Origin: Methylomonas sp. MK1
Lineage (GTDB): Bacteria; Pseudomonadota; Gammaproteobacteria; Methylococcales; Methylomonadaceae
DNA: 64,000 nucleotides
Direction of reading: 5' to 3'
Assembly: GCF_000365425.1 (NCBI RefSeq)
Contig: NZ_AQOV01000001.1
Span: 868,001 to 932,000 of the forward strand
Shown: positions 18,001 through 28,138 of the stretch, in pieces
How the letters are laid out: every line of letters begins with the position of its first letter
Numbering within the stretch: position 1 is the first letter of the stretch
Program-made: the position numbers and the translations under genes
The notes under the pieces: model-generated
What the model saw: only the letters and a program-made list of their open reading frames with translations
Databases searched by the model: none
Told to the model about the DNA's origin: nothing

Positions 18001-18924
18001 ATCGGTTTCGGGTGATAGGCCAAATAGCCGGAAGGTTTCCTCGCTCCACATCGCTTGCCCGCCCGGTAGGTAGCGGACCCACGAACCAATATGAGCGACG
18101 GCCTGAGAATCTGCCAACAACCGTTCTTTTTCTATCAGGCTTTGTTCGATTTGCCGACGTTCGGTGATGTCTAAGACAATACCTCGATAGAGTAGCGGCC
18201 GACCTTTCTCATCCAACTCTGGTTGCCCACGCGACATTAGCCAACGCTCCCGGCCTTCAACCAGCTCGGCAAGCCGCCATTCCACGTTCAACTCGATATT
18301 TAGCTGTACCGCTTGGTGAATTGCCGCTTGCGCGATGGCGCGATCATCCGGATGCACAGTGGACAGCCAGACGTCGTAACAGGCTTGGCAAGAAAACGGC
18401 TCCAAGCCGTACAAGCGCCATAGACCTTCATCCCATCGATTTTCGTTGGTCTGTAAATTCCACTCCCAGATACCGGCGTTGGCAGCGCGTAGCGCTTGGT
18501 TCAAACGCCGGTGATTAACATCCGATTCCAAACTGGCCATTCGCTGCAACTCAGCTCTGGAGCGGCGCAATTGCTCGAAAGCCAGATTAAACGACAGCCC
18601 CATCAAGGCAAAAATAGCCGTTGAATAGTAATAGCGTACGTCCGCAATGTTAAAACTTCCCTCAGGCGGGATAAAAAAATAGATTCCAATTGAAACGGCG
18701 ATGGCTGTTGCAATTAGACCGCTAAGTAACCCTCCCATGTAGGCACTTAAAAATACCGCCGGGTAAAACAATATCCAGGTCAGTGGCGACAGTGCGGACC
18801 ATAGCGACCATTGCAGTAAACCGGCGGCGATAGGAATCGCCAAAGACAGGACCGAAGTCGAGTTTATTGGCATTTGGCGGAAGCGGATGTTAAGCATGAC
18901 GATGAAACTGCCGGCAATCTGCAC
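15034..18924 (-). CDS. Multi-PAS hybrid histidine kinase with two receivers and Hpt
   Basis: A 1296-residue membrane sensor. An N-terminal block of TM helices with PPEGSFNIAD resembles the KdpD-type DUF4118 membrane module (about 20-120). Three PAS/PAC units follow (about 150-510; PAC ends at DITERRQ, DITEAKR and DISVRKK), then a coiled coil, HisKA with [12 protein letters not shown] (about 565), HATPase_c (NAIKF, DTGIGIS, GSGLGLTI), receiver 1 (LLDWPMPGADG), receiver 2 (LMDVQMPRMDG) and an Hpt domain (AHKLKGAA). This is a complete phosphorelay chain in one protein, ending in the adjacent HD-GYP regulator. Internal Met codons at residues 10 and 18 are alternative starts. Confidence 0.92.
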   Translation of the reverse strand: MQIAGSFIVMLNIRFRQMPINSTSVLSLAIPIAAGLLQWSLWSALSPLTWILFYPAVFLSAYMGGLLSGLIATAIAVSIGIYFFIPPEGSFNIADVRYYYSTAIFALMGLSFNLAFEQLRRSRAELQRMASLESDVNHRRLNQALRAANAGIWEWNLQTNENRWDEGLWRLYGLEPFSCQACYDVWLSTVHPDDRAIAQAAIHQAVQLNIELNVEWRLAELVEGRERWLMSRGQPELDEKGRPLLYRGIVLDITERRQIEQSLIEKERLLADSQAVAHIGSWVRYLPGGQAMWSEETFRLFGLSPETDQALSMEQLLDTVHPDDRAARSAWHQDCLAGNSGNGLEYRICTAQGQQRWVLSKAKLETTADGQPLRLIGTVQDITEAKRAAAEKQRWIDAFRYCGHGIAIGNPETGRLVTCNPAFADMLGYDNADQFEGQLILSLYAPEHVESARRHLHEADQFGKIRYESVYRRQDGSEFDVAVDLVSVKNAEQKVMYRVATVQDISVRKKQEMELLQYRDHLQNLVEQRTEELNQALQRAERLTRVKSSFVANMSHEIRTPMNAVLGFCYLLEQHALNEEERSLVRKIRDAGRSLLAIINDILDFSKIEAGRLEIENLPFRLSDMFDHLAALMTASADHKNLELIIIPPAGIDALIGDGLRIQQVLINLLGNAIKFTERGEVVLRVTVDDWQNGDTVAVRFAVRDTGIGISEPQLDDVFAAFTQADNTISRRFGGSGLGLTICRQLVDLMGGELRVSSVAGQGSEFWFVLCLQRHLDFNPTQAIPPLHNLKLLVVDDCENTREAVHMSARGLDWDTTLVASGQAAIVELLASLESAAPYDVVLLDWPMPGADGISAAEAIRASLSAVELDQPQIAIILMISASYSRERLAAHADMNHVDGILSKPVTPSALYNAVAAVLSKAPQPSLPLAAPDTSPNSAGTRIQGLRILVVDDSDINREVARRILESEGAQVSLASDGQDAVDWLFGHPDAVDLVLMDVQMPRMDGYAATRRIRENPTWSDLPILALTAGAFKNLQDAALEAGMNDFIAKPFNVPQMLALITRWTGRKSPLGLTLPASGDRYDEVISSDQSVPLIAPTNPGQDDWPGIDVNAGLKMWHKLDLYQAYLTCFVDQYRAAGQEISAAAEQGKLTEVAALAHKLKGAAYGLALTDVAKRSAELETALNRGEPLAAASAALQQALGVVISSIVNLSRNTIPALDHHTQAEALGGAKFLLGELLTALDEDNPGHAERVMVKLEGLVDADLLAPLATQIRDYNFREAESLALALINQLDIPTQ

Positions 18925-19419
18925 TTGCGGACTGCAAACAACGCCAGAACTTATGCATGCAAAACCATGCTGACAGTCACTCTATTGCCGATGACACGGT
19001 AATGCAGGTGGTCAGATGCCAAGCTGTTGGCTTTTAACGATATCGCTGCGGCGCGATGGCGGGGGTTCTTGATGTCGTGCAGCGTGTCTAACGGCTGTCG
19101 TGCAGTGCTGGCAGTCGGGGTTTTAGACCCCGCGTTTTGCACACGCAGCTCCGCAAGTGCCGACCTACACGTTTCGTCACCCCCTATTGGAAACTTGTGC
19201 GAACCGAAAAGCATGCGCCCCTCTAAATTTTATTGGTACCAGTCTAACGCGTTAGCTTACCAGATGAGTTTGTTGTGGCAAATATCTAGGGCTGGCAATC
19301 TCAACAGATTGAGGGGTATCTGAAGCAAGTAGAGTTTTTGATGGCACCGAATAAACAGATTTCGCACGCTATAAAAAAAGCCCCTGAGCAGGGGCTTTTT
19401 GCTTGTTACCAGGTATCCG
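18925..19419. other. 495-bp intergenic stretch between ssb and the hybrid kinase
   Basis: No gene is supported here. The only clear element is the ssb terminator at its right end. A short inverted repeat around 19115-19135 (GGGGTTTTAGACCCC) is visible. The stretch presumably carries the kinase promoter, but no convincing -35/-10 pair was found. Confidence 0.5.
19375..19400 (-). terminator. Intrinsic terminator of ssb
   Basis: A hairpin of AAAAAGCCCCTG and CAGGGGCTTTTT, GC-rich core flanked by A- and T-tracts, lies 20 bp beyond the ssb stop. Its symmetry would let it work in both directions. Confidence 0.88.
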
Positions 19420-19881
19420 TTAAAACGGAATATCGTCGTCGAAATCGTCATAAGAAGCCGGCGCCGCTGGCGAGCCTGACGGCGCGGACGGGCGATTGTC
19501 GTAACTGCTGGCCGGCGGCGTATTGTTGTCTGAATAGCTGGCGGTGCCGCCGCTCTTGCTGTCCAGCATATGCATATTGTCGGCCACGATTTCCGTCGTA
19601 TAACGCTCCTGACCGTCCTGGCCTTGCCATTTTTGCGTGCGAATCCGGCCTTCTACATAACATTGGCTGCCTTTTTTCAGATACTCGCCGGCGATTTTCG
19701 CCAGACCGCTGAAAAACACCACCCGATGCCATTCGGTTTCTTCCTTACGTTCATTGGTGTTGCGATCTTTCCAGCGGCGGCTGGTTGCCAAACGGATGGT
19801 GGTAATCGCATCGCCGCTTGGCATATAGCGGACTTCCGGATCGGCGCCGAGGCGGCCGATCAGCATAACTTTATTGAGCAT
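19420..19881 (-). CDS. ssb: Single-stranded DNA-binding protein
   Basis: A 153-residue SSB. The OB-fold (about 1-110) begins [19 protein letters not shown] and includes [13 protein letters not shown] and EWHRVVFF. A flexible Gly/Ser/Pro-rich linker leads to the acidic tip DFDDDIPF, the conserved docking site for DNA-repair partners. It lies just downstream of the MFS gene on the same strand; the MFS-ssb pair next to uvrA is a common proteobacterial arrangement. Confidence 0.97.
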   Translation of the reverse strand: MLNKVMLIGRLGADPEVRYMPSGDAITTIRLATSRRWKDRNTNERKEETEWHRVVFFSGLAKIAGEYLKKGSQCYVEGRIRTQKWQGQDGQERYTTEIVADNMHMLDSKSGGTASYSDNNTPPASSYDNRPSAPSGSPAAPASYDDFDDDIPF

Positions 19882-19917
19882 GGTGTTCTCCGTGTAAAAA
19901 TTGCGAGTAACAGCGGC

Positions 19918-21309
19918 TTACTGCCACTGCTTCAAAAAAATACCTAGTTGGTTTTTGTCGAGCTGCTGGTTATCGACTTTCAAATACGCGGCATTTTCTT
20001 CAAAATGCAGCCGTACTTCCTCAATGCCGTTAATCGCTAACAACTGCTTAGAAAATTCCTCTCCACGTTCGGGTTTGACCGCTTGCAATGACAACAGCAA
20101 GTTGGCCCAATAGCGCGGGGGCGACATGAACAGCGCGATCACTATCCAACTGGCGGCGATGCCCGCCGAAAACATAAACACCGCCGCGGCACCGAATTCA
20201 CCGTACAACCAGCCGCCGGCGCCGCCGCCCAAAAACGCGCCTAGGAATTGGGCGCTGGAATAGATGCCCATGGCCGTCCCTTTGAGATCGCCGGGCGCGG
20301 TTTTGGAAATCAGTGAGGGCAAGGTCGCTTCCAACAGATTAAAACCGCAGAAGAAAACCCACAAGCAGGCAATCAAGCCGATCAATTCGCCGTGCAACAG
20401 CACAAAGCCGATGTTGGCTATTACCAATGTAACAATAGCGCCGATAAATACTTTTTTCATCTGCCGTTTTTTCTCGGCGATGATCACGAAGGGGATAATC
20501 ATCGCCATCGACGTCACCAACACCGGCAGATACACCATCCAGTGACTGCCGCCTTGCAGACCCGCGTCGCGCATCAGTAGCGGCACCACGACGAAACTGG
20601 CCATCAGGATCAAATGCAGCGCAAAAATGCCGTAGTTCAGACGCAACAAATCGGCATTTTTGATCACCGAACCCAGTTCAGAAGGGATATATTCGGCATC
20701 GCGGTGCGTGGTAATTTTTTCGGGGTTAGGCACCACGAATAGAATCACTAAAATCGCCAGTGCCGCCAGTACGGCAATCATCCAGAAAATACCGGCAATA
20801 CCGAAATGATGGGCGATGATAGGTCCCAGCGTAATCGCCACACCAAAGGAAACACCAATGCTGGCGCCTATCGTCGCCATCGCTTTGGTGCGATGTACTT
20901 CCTGGGTCAAGTCGGCCAACAAAGCCATTACCGCAGCGGAAATCGCCCCGCAGCCTTGCAGCGCACGGCCGATCAACACACCATAAATATCGGTCGCCAA
21001 CGCTGCCCAGACACTGCCGAGCACAAATAAGATCAAACCGATCACAATCACCGTCTTGCGGCTGAAACGGTCGGACAGTAAGCCGAACGGAATTTGCAGG
21101 ATGGCTTGCGTCAAGCCATAGATACCCATCGTCAAACCGACCAATTTGGGTGTTGATCCGGGCATTTGTTCGGTGAACAACGACAACACCGGCAGCAGCA
21201 TGAACAAACCCAGCATTCTGAGAGCATAGATACTGGCCAACGATACGGTAGCCCGCTTCTCCATGGCCGTCATCGGACTGGTAATATCCTGAACCTGTGT
21301 CAAACCCAA
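19918..21309 (-). CDS. MFS transporter, YajR-like, with C-terminal ferredoxin-like domain
   Basis: A 463-residue inner-membrane transporter with 12 predicted TM segments (about 25-390). Motif A variants are visible (GIYGLTQAILQIPFGLLSDRFSRK shortened here to LLSDRFSRK). After the last helix comes a cytoplasmic domain (about 395-463) with beta-alpha-beta character (LLAINGIEEVRLHFEENAAYLKV in part), matching the YAM domain of E. coli YajR. Substrate unknown. It is divergent from uvrA, a common arrangement, but a GGDEF-EAL gene now separates the two. Confidence 0.85.
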   Translation of the reverse strand: MGLTQVQDITSPMTAMEKRATVSLASIYALRMLGLFMLLPVLSLFTEQMPGSTPKLVGLTMGIYGLTQAILQIPFGLLSDRFSRKTVIVIGLILFVLGSVWAALATDIYGVLIGRALQGCGAISAAVMALLADLTQEVHRTKAMATIGASIGVSFGVAITLGPIIAHHFGIAGIFWMIAVLAALAILVILFVVPNPEKITTHRDAEYIPSELGSVIKNADLLRLNYGIFALHLILMASFVVVPLLMRDAGLQGGSHWMVYLPVLVTSMAMIIPFVIIAEKKRQMKKVFIGAIVTLVIANIGFVLLHGELIGLIACLWVFFCGFNLLEATLPSLISKTAPGDLKGTAMGIYSSAQFLGAFLGGGAGGWLYGEFGAAAVFMFSAGIAASWIVIALFMSPPRYWANLLLSLQAVKPERGEEFSKQLLAINGIEEVRLHFEENAAYLKVDNQQLDKNQLGIFLKQWQ

Positions 21310-22056
21310 ACTCCCCTTTTGCGTCGAATCTTTAAAGTTGGCTATAGTACCAGTTTATTCAAATCCTCGGAATTCATGACCGCAGCCAGCGGCGGATTTA
21401 CCCCTAAACCGGCAGCTATCAAATCAAATACGCCAACACCCTATCCTCTAAACAACATACGCGCCGATTCGTATTTCAAGACCAACTCGCGCCAATTCAG
21501 TGCATCGCGCACCAAGTTTGAGAGTGTTCTTTCAAATATGGCTACAACACCTACCAACCCTACTAATCACTCGCCAAGGCCGTTTTGGCCAAAGTATGCG
21601 AACCTCTGACGTCATTTCGACTCATGAACATAATTTAAAGCTAATAAACAAGATTAACGTCCAGGGAATACGTCAAAAACGCCATTTTTAAACTCAGCTC
21701 GCTGGCTAACCGTCTTTGCATGCCATTCAACGCCTACCCGCCGTCAGCCGGGGAGTCGCTATTTTTGCCGAAAGATTTTTTCGGGCATCCTGCTGGAAAA
21801 AATCGGCAAAAATTACGCGACCGCTTATGCCTTCGGCGCCCCGATTCGTCCGCGTCACCTCGTTCCGACCCAACAAGGGGTCGAAACATCGGCTCTCGCA
21901 TGACTTAACGCCGTGTCGCGATGCCTTGCAGGTTTTCTCCGCTTCGCTGCGAAAACCCGCCCGGCGCTACGGCTATCGGGGACTAAAAATCTTCACTTCG
22001 CTGGCGCTCCGTTTCCAAGATTTTCAGCGCCGGCACAATTACTGCTTGTAGATACT
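21310..22056. other. 747-bp stretch without a supported gene
   Basis: No protein or RNA gene is convincing. Two imperfect hairpins lie near its right end (listed separately). The open frame running from 21913 into the PAS-GGDEF-EAL gene has no domain-like sequence before residue 49 and is treated as leader. Confidence 0.5.
21931..22024. repeat. Two adjacent inverted repeats with TTCGCTGCG/TTCGCTGGCG loops
   Basis: GGTTTTC...GAAAACC (21931-21957) and AAAATCTT...AAGATTTT (21986-22024) enclose similar GC-rich loops (gcttcgctgc and acttcgctggcgctcc). They sit directly before the PAS-GGDEF-EAL start and look like members of an extragenic palindrome family or a leader structure. Confidence 0.45.
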
Positions 22057-24258
22057 ATGCGACTAGCACCAGACCCTACTTCATCTATCCTGAGGCCTAT
22101 GCCTTATTCCGATATCTCCCAGGTTTTCAGTTCCAGCCTGCAGAAGTTATTGCAGGATAGAGAACGCATGTTAAGTACCTTGATGAGCAACTTGAAAGGT
22201 ATGGTTTACTGCTGTCTGGTAGACCAACATTGGACAATGGTTTTTGTCAGTGAAGGTTGCCAAGCGCTCACTGGCTATAGCGCAGACGACTTATTGTTTA
22301 ACCGCCGTATCACATACGAAGAACTAACCCTAGAAGACGATAGGATTTGGATTCGCGAACACATCAACGCCGCGGCGCTTAGCGGCGAACAATTCGAGTT
22401 GGACTACCGCATCACCCACGCCAATGGCAGCATTCGTTGGGTCAGGGAAAGTGGCGTCGCCCTGTTTAACGAACAAGGTGAATTGGAGGCCTTGGAAGGT
22501 TTTATCCAAGACATTACCGCGCACAAGCAAAGCGAGCAACTGGCACGTGAAGCTGAGGAGCGCTACCGCTCCATTTTCGAAAATGCCATCGAAGGGATTT
22601 ATCAAACCACACCGGCCGGCCAATACTTAAATTTCAATCCGGCCTTAGCCCGCATTTACGGCTACGACTCCACCGACGATCTGATGCGCGCCATCAGCGA
22701 CATTCAAACCCAAATCTACGTAGAGCCGGGCAAGCGCGCAGAATATATCGCCATGATGCAGTGTGATGGTCGGGTGCTGAATTTTGAAGCCCAGGTTTAC
22801 CGGAAGAACGGCGACATTATCTGGATCACCGAAAACGCTCATGAAGTGCGAGACTTAAACGGCAATTTGCTATTTTATGAGGGCACCGTCGAGGATATTT
22901 CCGAGCGCAAACAATACGAGCAGCAGATCGAATATCAAGCCACGCACGACACCCTCACCGGGCTACCTAATCGCACTATGCTGGCCGATCGGCTGCAACA
23001 GTGCATGCATTTTTGCGACCGCTATGCCAACAAATTAGCGGTGGCCTTTGTCGATCTCGATCAATTCAAACTGATCAATGACAGCATGGGCCACCATGTG
23101 GGTGATCAGCTGCTGGTGACCATGGCCGAGCGTTTGGGCGCGTGCCTGCGTGAATCGGATACAGTTGTGCGGCTGGGCGGTGATGAATTTGTATTGCTGC
23201 TCACCAACGTCCAAAAAATAGAAGATCTTACCCACACCATGCAACGCATCCTCGCCGCGGTGGTAACACCGTGTATGATCGATGGCCGCGATTTTGTCGT
23301 CTCTTGCAGCATCGGCATTGGCATTTATCCGGACGACGGGCACGACCCCAATACCCTGCTCAAACACGCCGACTCGGCGATGTACAAAGCCAAGCAATTA
23401 GGTCGCAATAATTTTCAGTTTTTCACCCCGGAGTTGAATCAAGCCTTAACCACCCGAATCAAGATCGAGTACCGCCTGCGCCACGCCATCGAAAACGAAG
23501 AGTTTTTATTGCACTTTCAACCTAAGGTGGATTTTGCCACCGGCGCTATCTGCGGTACCGAAGCCCTGATCCGCTGGCAACCGCCGGGCGAACCGCTAAT
23601 TTCCCCAATGAGTTTTATTCCAGTGGCCGAAGAAACCGGGCAAATTGAAGAAATCGGCCGCTGGGTATTGATCAATGCTTGCCGAAAAGCCTGTGAATTC
23701 CAACAACGCACCGGCTGCAAGTTTCCCGTCGCTGTCAACGTCTCCCCCAGACAGTTCCGGCAACTCGACTTGGTCAATACCGTAAAATCGGTATTGCAAA
23801 TAACCGGCATCGATCCCCAGTACCTGGAATTGGAAATTACCGAAAGCAGCCTGGTCCATGACACGCGACATTTCATTCAAACCCTGCACGATCTGAAAGC
23901 CTTGGGTGTCAAACTGGCTATAGACGATTTTGGCACCGGCTATTCCAGCATGGCTTACCTAAAGGACTTTCCGGTCGATCGGCTGAAGATCGACAAAGTA
24001 TTTGTCGGCAATCTGGAAACAGAGCCGACGAATGTTGCCATTCTCAAGGCCATTATCGCTCTTGGCCATGGTTTGAACATAAAAGTGGTCGCCGAAGGCG
24101 TGGAAACGGCGTATCAGCAGCAATCTTTGCAGGACATGGGCTGCGATGAGTTACAAGGCTACTATTTCAGCAAACCCTTAACGGCAGAATCCTTTGTGGC
24201 ACTTCTAAAACAACAGGATGCTGAGTTGATTACTGCCCCCATCGGCATCTATGTTTAG
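22057..24258 (+). CDS. PAS-PAS-GGDEF-EAL c-di-GMP protein
   Basis: A protein of about 733 residues starting MRLAPDPTSS (an ATG 42 bp further in, MPYSDISQ, is an alternative). PAS 1 (about 35-155, PAC end IQDITAHKQ) and PAS 2 (about 165-285, PAC end DISERKQ) precede GGDEF (about 300-460; RESD I-site five residues before GGDEF, both intact) and EAL (about 470-725; EALIRW, AVNVSPRQF, ITESSL, DDFGTGYSS, KIDKVF, AEGVE). No TM segment, so a cytoplasmic sensor. Both catalytic halves look complete. It sits between the MFS gene and uvrA, which are often neighbours, suggesting insertion of this gene into a conserved pair. Confidence 0.92.
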   Translation: MRLAPDPTSSILRPMPYSDISQVFSSSLQKLLQDRERMLSTLMSNLKGMVYCCLVDQHWTMVFVSEGCQALTGYSADDLLFNRRITYEELTLEDDRIWIREHINAAALSGEQFELDYRITHANGSIRWVRESGVALFNEQGELEALEGFIQDITAHKQSEQLAREAEERYRSIFENAIEGIYQTTPAGQYLNFNPALARIYGYDSTDDLMRAISDIQTQIYVEPGKRAEYIAMMQCDGRVLNFEAQVYRKNGDIIWITENAHEVRDLNGNLLFYEGTVEDISERKQYEQQIEYQATHDTLTGLPNRTMLADRLQQCMHFCDRYANKLAVAFVDLDQFKLINDSMGHHVGDQLLVTMAERLGACLRESDTVVRLGGDEFVLLLTNVQKIEDLTHTMQRILAAVVTPCMIDGRDFVVSCSIGIGIYPDDGHDPNTLLKHADSAMYKAKQLGRNNFQFFTPELNQALTTRIKIEYRLRHAIENEEFLLHFQPKVDFATGAICGTEALIRWQPPGEPLISPMSFIPVAEETGQIEEIGRWVLINACRKACEFQQRTGCKFPVAVNVSPRQFRQLDLVNTVKSVLQITGIDPQYLELEITESSLVHDTRHFIQTLHDLKALGVKLAIDDFGTGYSSMAYLKDFPVDRLKIDKVFVGNLETEPTNVAILKAIIALGHGLNIKVVAEGVETAYQQQSLQDMGCDELQGYYFSKPLTAESFVALLKQQDAELITAPIGIYV

Positions 24259-24355
24259 CGACTAGATAAATCGACGAGCAGCAAATCCGCTTTGCTCGAG
24301 GCGAACCATTCCCCGTATAGTATCCCGTTGTCAAAAACTCTAGGAATGCACAGCA

Positions 24356-27172
24356 GTGGACACCATCAGCATACGCGGCGCCCGCACTCATAATCTAAAA
24401 AACATCGATCTGGACTTGCCGCGTGACAAGTTGATCGTCATAACCGGCCTGTCCGGTTCCGGGAAGTCTTCGTTGGCTTTCGATACCATTTATGCGGAAG
24501 GCCAACGCCGCTACGTGGAATCGCTGTCGGCTTATGCCCGCCAGTTTTTATCGATGATGGAAAAACCCGACGTCGATCATATCGAAGGCTTGTCACCGGC
24601 GATTTCCATCGAACAAAAATCCACCTCGCACAATCCGCGCTCCACGGTTGGAACGATTACCGAGATTTACGATTATCTGCGTTTGTTGTACGCGCGGGTT
24701 GGCATTCCGCGCTGCCCGGAACATGGGGTGTCATTGGAGGCGCAAACCGTCAGCCAAATGGTCGATCAAGTGTTAACGCAGCCGGAAGGCGAGCGCTGGA
24801 TGTTGCTGGCGCCGGTGATCAACGACCGCAAGGGCGAACACGTGCTGCTTTTGGAAGACTTGAAAGCCCAAGGCTTTCTGCGTGCCCGCATCGACGGTGA
24901 AGTCTATGAACTGGACGAGCCCCCTGCCCTGGATTTAAAGAAAAAACATACTATCGAAGTGATCGTCGACCGCTTCAAAATCCGCGATGACATCGCCCTG
25001 CGCTTGGCAGAATCCTTCGAAACCGCGCTGCGCTTGTCGGAAGGCCTGGCGATTGCCGCTTCGATGGAAAACGATCAGCAACTATTGTTCTCCGAGCGCT
25101 ACGCCTGCCCGCATTGCGGCTACAGCCTGAGTGAACTGGAACCGCGCATCTTTTCCTTCAACAACCCGAAAGGCGCTTGTCCCAGTTGCGACGGCCTGGG
25201 CGTGCGCCAGCATTTCGATCCACAGTTGGTGGTACATAACCCGGACATCAGTCTGGCCGGCGGCGCAGTGCGCGGTTGGGATCGGCGCAACGCCTATTAC
25301 TACCAAATCATCTGCGCACTGGCCGCGCATTACAACTTCGATCCGGAAGCGCCGTTTTCACATATTTCCAAGGACATTCAGGCGGCGATTTTGTATGGCA
25401 GCGGTGAGGAAAAAATTAGTTTTACCTTCCAGATGGGTAACGGCAAACCCAAAGCCAGCCGGCATGCCTTCGAAGGCATCATTCCGAATATGCAGCGCCG
25501 CTACCACGAAAGCGACTCGCAAATGGTCCGCGACGAATTATCCAAATATCTGGCACAACAGACCTGCTCGGTGTGCGATGGCGCGCGTTTGAATCTAGGT
25601 GCGCGCAATGTGTTTGTCGATGAACAACCTTTACATCACGTCACGCGCTTGCCAATTAAACAAACCTTGGGCTTTTTTCAGGGGCTGAATATTCCCGGCC
25701 ACCGTGGTGAAATCGCCGCGAAGATTAATAAGGAAATTCAGGAACGCCTGGAGTTTTTGGTGAATGTGGGTTTGGATTATCTGACCCTGGATCGCAGCGC
25801 CGACACCCTATCCGGCGGCGAGGCACAACGCATTCGGTTGGCCAGCCAAATTGGCGCTGGCTTGGTGGGCGTCATGTATGTACTCGACGAGCCGTCGATA
25901 GGTTTGCACCAACGCGATAACGAACGCTTGCTGAACACGCTGTATCGATTGCGCGACTTGGGAAATACCGTCATCGTGGTGGAACACGACGAAGACGCGA
26001 TCCGCGCCGCCGACCATGTGGTGGACATCGGCCCCGGCGCCGGCGTGCATGGCGGGCAAATCGTCTCGCAAGGCACGCCAGCGCACATCTTGGCCGACCC
26101 CAACTCCTTGACCGGCCAGTATTTGTCCGGCGGCTTGAGCATAGAGATTCCCAAAAAAACCACGCCGCGCGACCCTAGCAAACAAGTCACCATCCGTAAA
26201 GCCAGCGGCAATAATCTGCAAAACGTCGACGTCAGCTTCCCGGTAGGGTTGATGACTTGCGTCACCGGTGTCTCGGGTTCGGGTAAATCGACCCTGATCA
26301 ACGACACTTTATACAGCCACGCCGCCCGGCTCATCAACGGCGCCAGCTGCATCCCGGCGCCGTGCGAAGCCATTGAAGGTTTGGAACAATTCGACAAAGT
26401 GGTGGACATCGATCAAAGCCCGATCGGCCGCACCCCGCGCTCCAACCCGGCCACCTACACAGGCATTTTTACGCCGGTGCGCGAGCTGTTCTCCGCCACG
26501 CCGGAGGCCCGTTCGCGCGGTTATACGCCTGGCCGCTTCAGTTTCAACGTCAAGGGCGGTCGCTGCGAAGCCTGCGCAGGCGACGGTGTGATCAAAGTGG
26601 AAATGCACTTCCTGCCGGACATTTTCGTACCCTGCGACATCTGCCACGGCAAGCGCTACAACCGGGAAACCCTGGAAATCCGCTACAAAGGCAAGACCAT
26701 CCACGAAGTCCTGGAAATGACCGTGGAAGACGCCACCCAATTCTTCTCCGCCATCCCCAGCCTGGCCCGCAAGCTGCAAACCCTGATCGACGTGGGTTTG
26801 AGCTACATCACCTTGGGCCAGAACGCCGTGACGCTATCCGGCGGCGAGGCGCAACGCGTCAAACTGGCCAAAGAGCTATCGAAACGCGACACCGGCACCA
26901 CGTTGTACATCCTCGACGAGCCCACCACCGGCCTGCACTTTCATGACATCAAACAATTACTGACGGTGTTGCACACCCTGCGCGACCACGGCAACACGGT
27001 GATCATCATCGAGCACAATCTGGACGTGATCAAAACCGCAGACTGGATTGTGGACATGGGACCGGAAGGCGGCAGCGGCGGTGGGATGCTGGTGGCGGAG
27101 GGCACGCCTAAGCAGATTGCCAAGCATAAGAAGTCGCACACCGGAACGTATTTGCAGCGGTTTTTCGCGTGA
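24356..27172 (+). CDS. uvrA: UvrABC excinuclease subunit A
   Basis: A 938-residue DNA damage-recognition ATPase of nucleotide excision repair, full length, starting at GTG ([16 protein letters not shown]). It has two ABC-type ATPase halves: Walker [10 protein letters not shown] (about 31) and GVSGSGKST (about 640), signatures LSGGEAQR twice, and Walker B with LDEPSIGL and LDEPTTGL. Zinc-binding Cys clusters are present (CPHCGYSL...[16 protein letters not shown]...CDICHGKR). No obvious LexA box was found in the short upstream gap. Confidence 0.98.
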   Translation: MDTISIRGARTHNLKNIDLDLPRDKLIVITGLSGSGKSSLAFDTIYAEGQRRYVESLSAYARQFLSMMEKPDVDHIEGLSPAISIEQKSTSHNPRSTVGTITEIYDYLRLLYARVGIPRCPEHGVSLEAQTVSQMVDQVLTQPEGERWMLLAPVINDRKGEHVLLLEDLKAQGFLRARIDGEVYELDEPPALDLKKKHTIEVIVDRFKIRDDIALRLAESFETALRLSEGLAIAASMENDQQLLFSERYACPHCGYSLSELEPRIFSFNNPKGACPSCDGLGVRQHFDPQLVVHNPDISLAGGAVRGWDRRNAYYYQIICALAAHYNFDPEAPFSHISKDIQAAILYGSGEEKISFTFQMGNGKPKASRHAFEGIIPNMQRRYHESDSQMVRDELSKYLAQQTCSVCDGARLNLGARNVFVDEQPLHHVTRLPIKQTLGFFQGLNIPGHRGEIAAKINKEIQERLEFLVNVGLDYLTLDRSADTLSGGEAQRIRLASQIGAGLVGVMYVLDEPSIGLHQRDNERLLNTLYRLRDLGNTVIVVEHDEDAIRAADHVVDIGPGAGVHGGQIVSQGTPAHILADPNSLTGQYLSGGLSIEIPKKTTPRDPSKQVTIRKASGNNLQNVDVSFPVGLMTCVTGVSGSGKSTLINDTLYSHAARLINGASCIPAPCEAIEGLEQFDKVVDIDQSPIGRTPRSNPATYTGIFTPVRELFSATPEARSRGYTPGRFSFNVKGGRCEACAGDGVIKVEMHFLPDIFVPCDICHGKRYNRETLEIRYKGKTIHEVLEMTVEDATQFFSAIPSLARKLQTLIDVGLSYITLGQNAVTLSGGEAQRVKLAKELSKRDTGTTLYILDEPTTGLHFHDIKQLLTVLHTLRDHGNTVIIIEHNLDVIKTADWIVDMGPEGGSGGGMLVAEGTPKQIAKHKKSHTGTYLQRFFA

Positions 27173-27187
27173 GTTACAACTGAAACC

Positions 27188-27568
27188 ATGAACGAGCTAC
27201 AAGCGGAATTAACCAAAGCGATTCTGGCTCATGCCGCAGTCGATGCGATTTATCTGTACGGCTCCAGGGCCAAAAATACCGCCCGACCCGATAGCGATTG
27301 GGACATTGCGGTGATTTTCAGTGATTTCGAGACCGATCCGCTGGAACGGGCGGTGCGTCCGCAAATGCTGGAAGCCGAAGTCGAACGCGAATTAAAGCGC
27401 TACAACCAAATCAGCATCGTCGATCTTGAAACCGCGCAGGCCTTGCTGCAAGTCGGCATCTTGCAGTCGGCTGTTAAATGGTACGACCGCAACGTGCCGC
27501 ACGTCAGACGCGTCGAGCAAAGCATCTGGTCGAAATGGGAAAAGGATTATGAGAGATATTGCCTATGA
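27188..27568 (+). CDS. mntA: MntA-like nucleotidyltransferase antitoxin
   Basis: A 126-residue minimal nucleotidyltransferase. The fold's signature GSRAKNTARPDSDWDIAV is present (GS...DxD), with both metal-binding Asp. In characterised MntA/HepT pairs this enzyme neutralises the HEPN toxin by adding AMP to a tyrosine. Its last 20 bp overlap the HepT gene, the usual arrangement, and it begins 15 bp after uvrA. Confidence 0.85.
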   Translation: MNELQAELTKAILAHAAVDAIYLYGSRAKNTARPDSDWDIAVIFSDFETDPLERAVRPQMLEAEVERELKRYNQISIVDLETAQALLQVGILQSAVKWYDRNVPHVRRVEQSIWSKWEKDYERYCL

Positions 27569-28040
27569 ACAGGCGCTGATGCGCCATCGCCGCAAAATGC
27601 TGCGTATTTTGGACGAGTACAGCCAGGAAAATATCAACACCTGGACCGAACGCGACCTTCTAGCGATACAGCGCGCACTACAAGTCTATATAGAAGCCTT
27701 CATCGGCATGGCGCGTTATTTCGTCGAGCAAAAATACCAACTGACGGTCAGCCAATCGCGAGAAGCGTTGGACGAATTGAAAAGCCACGGCGATTTGCCG
27801 GCCGAGCAGCATGCCGAGTTGATGAAAATCATCGGCTTTCGCAACGTGCTGATGCACGACTACCTGGACCTCAACGACGGCATCGTGCAAGCCATTGTCA
27901 CCAAAAGGCAGTATGCGATTTTGGAAAAGTGGATGGTGGTTTGGCAGGGGAACTGGATGAATGTGGGCCAGAATGCCCAAATGGAAATAATTGAGCCTAT
28001 AGGCGGTTCCGCTACATCCAAAGCAACCGTTATTAATTAG
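27549..28040 (+). CDS. hepT: HepT-like HEPN ribonuclease toxin
   Basis: A 163-residue HEPN-domain protein. The start is the ATG overlapping mntA (MRDIAYEQALMRH); the longer frame upstream lies inside mntA. The catalytic RX4HXY motif is intact as RNVLMHDY (R98, H103, Y105), and Y105 is the residue AMPylated in characterised systems. About 20 extra C-terminal residues (PIGGSATSKATVIN) follow the usual end and may be a read-out into flanking DNA. Toxicity is inferred from the family. Confidence 0.85.
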   Translation: MRDIAYEQALMRHRRKMLRILDEYSQENINTWTERDLLAIQRALQVYIEAFIGMARYFVEQKYQLTVSQSREALDELKSHGDLPAEQHAELMKIIGFRNVLMHDYLDLNDGIVQAIVTKRQYAILEKWMVVWQGNWMNVGQNAQMEIIEPIGGSATSKATVIN

Positions 28041-28138
28041 ATTTTATTCTTCGGCAACATCCCACCCAAGTAGAAATTGGCATGTTTAATCTCAAATGAC
28101 AGTTTAAAATTTTATCAGCCATTTAGATAATGAAAGTT

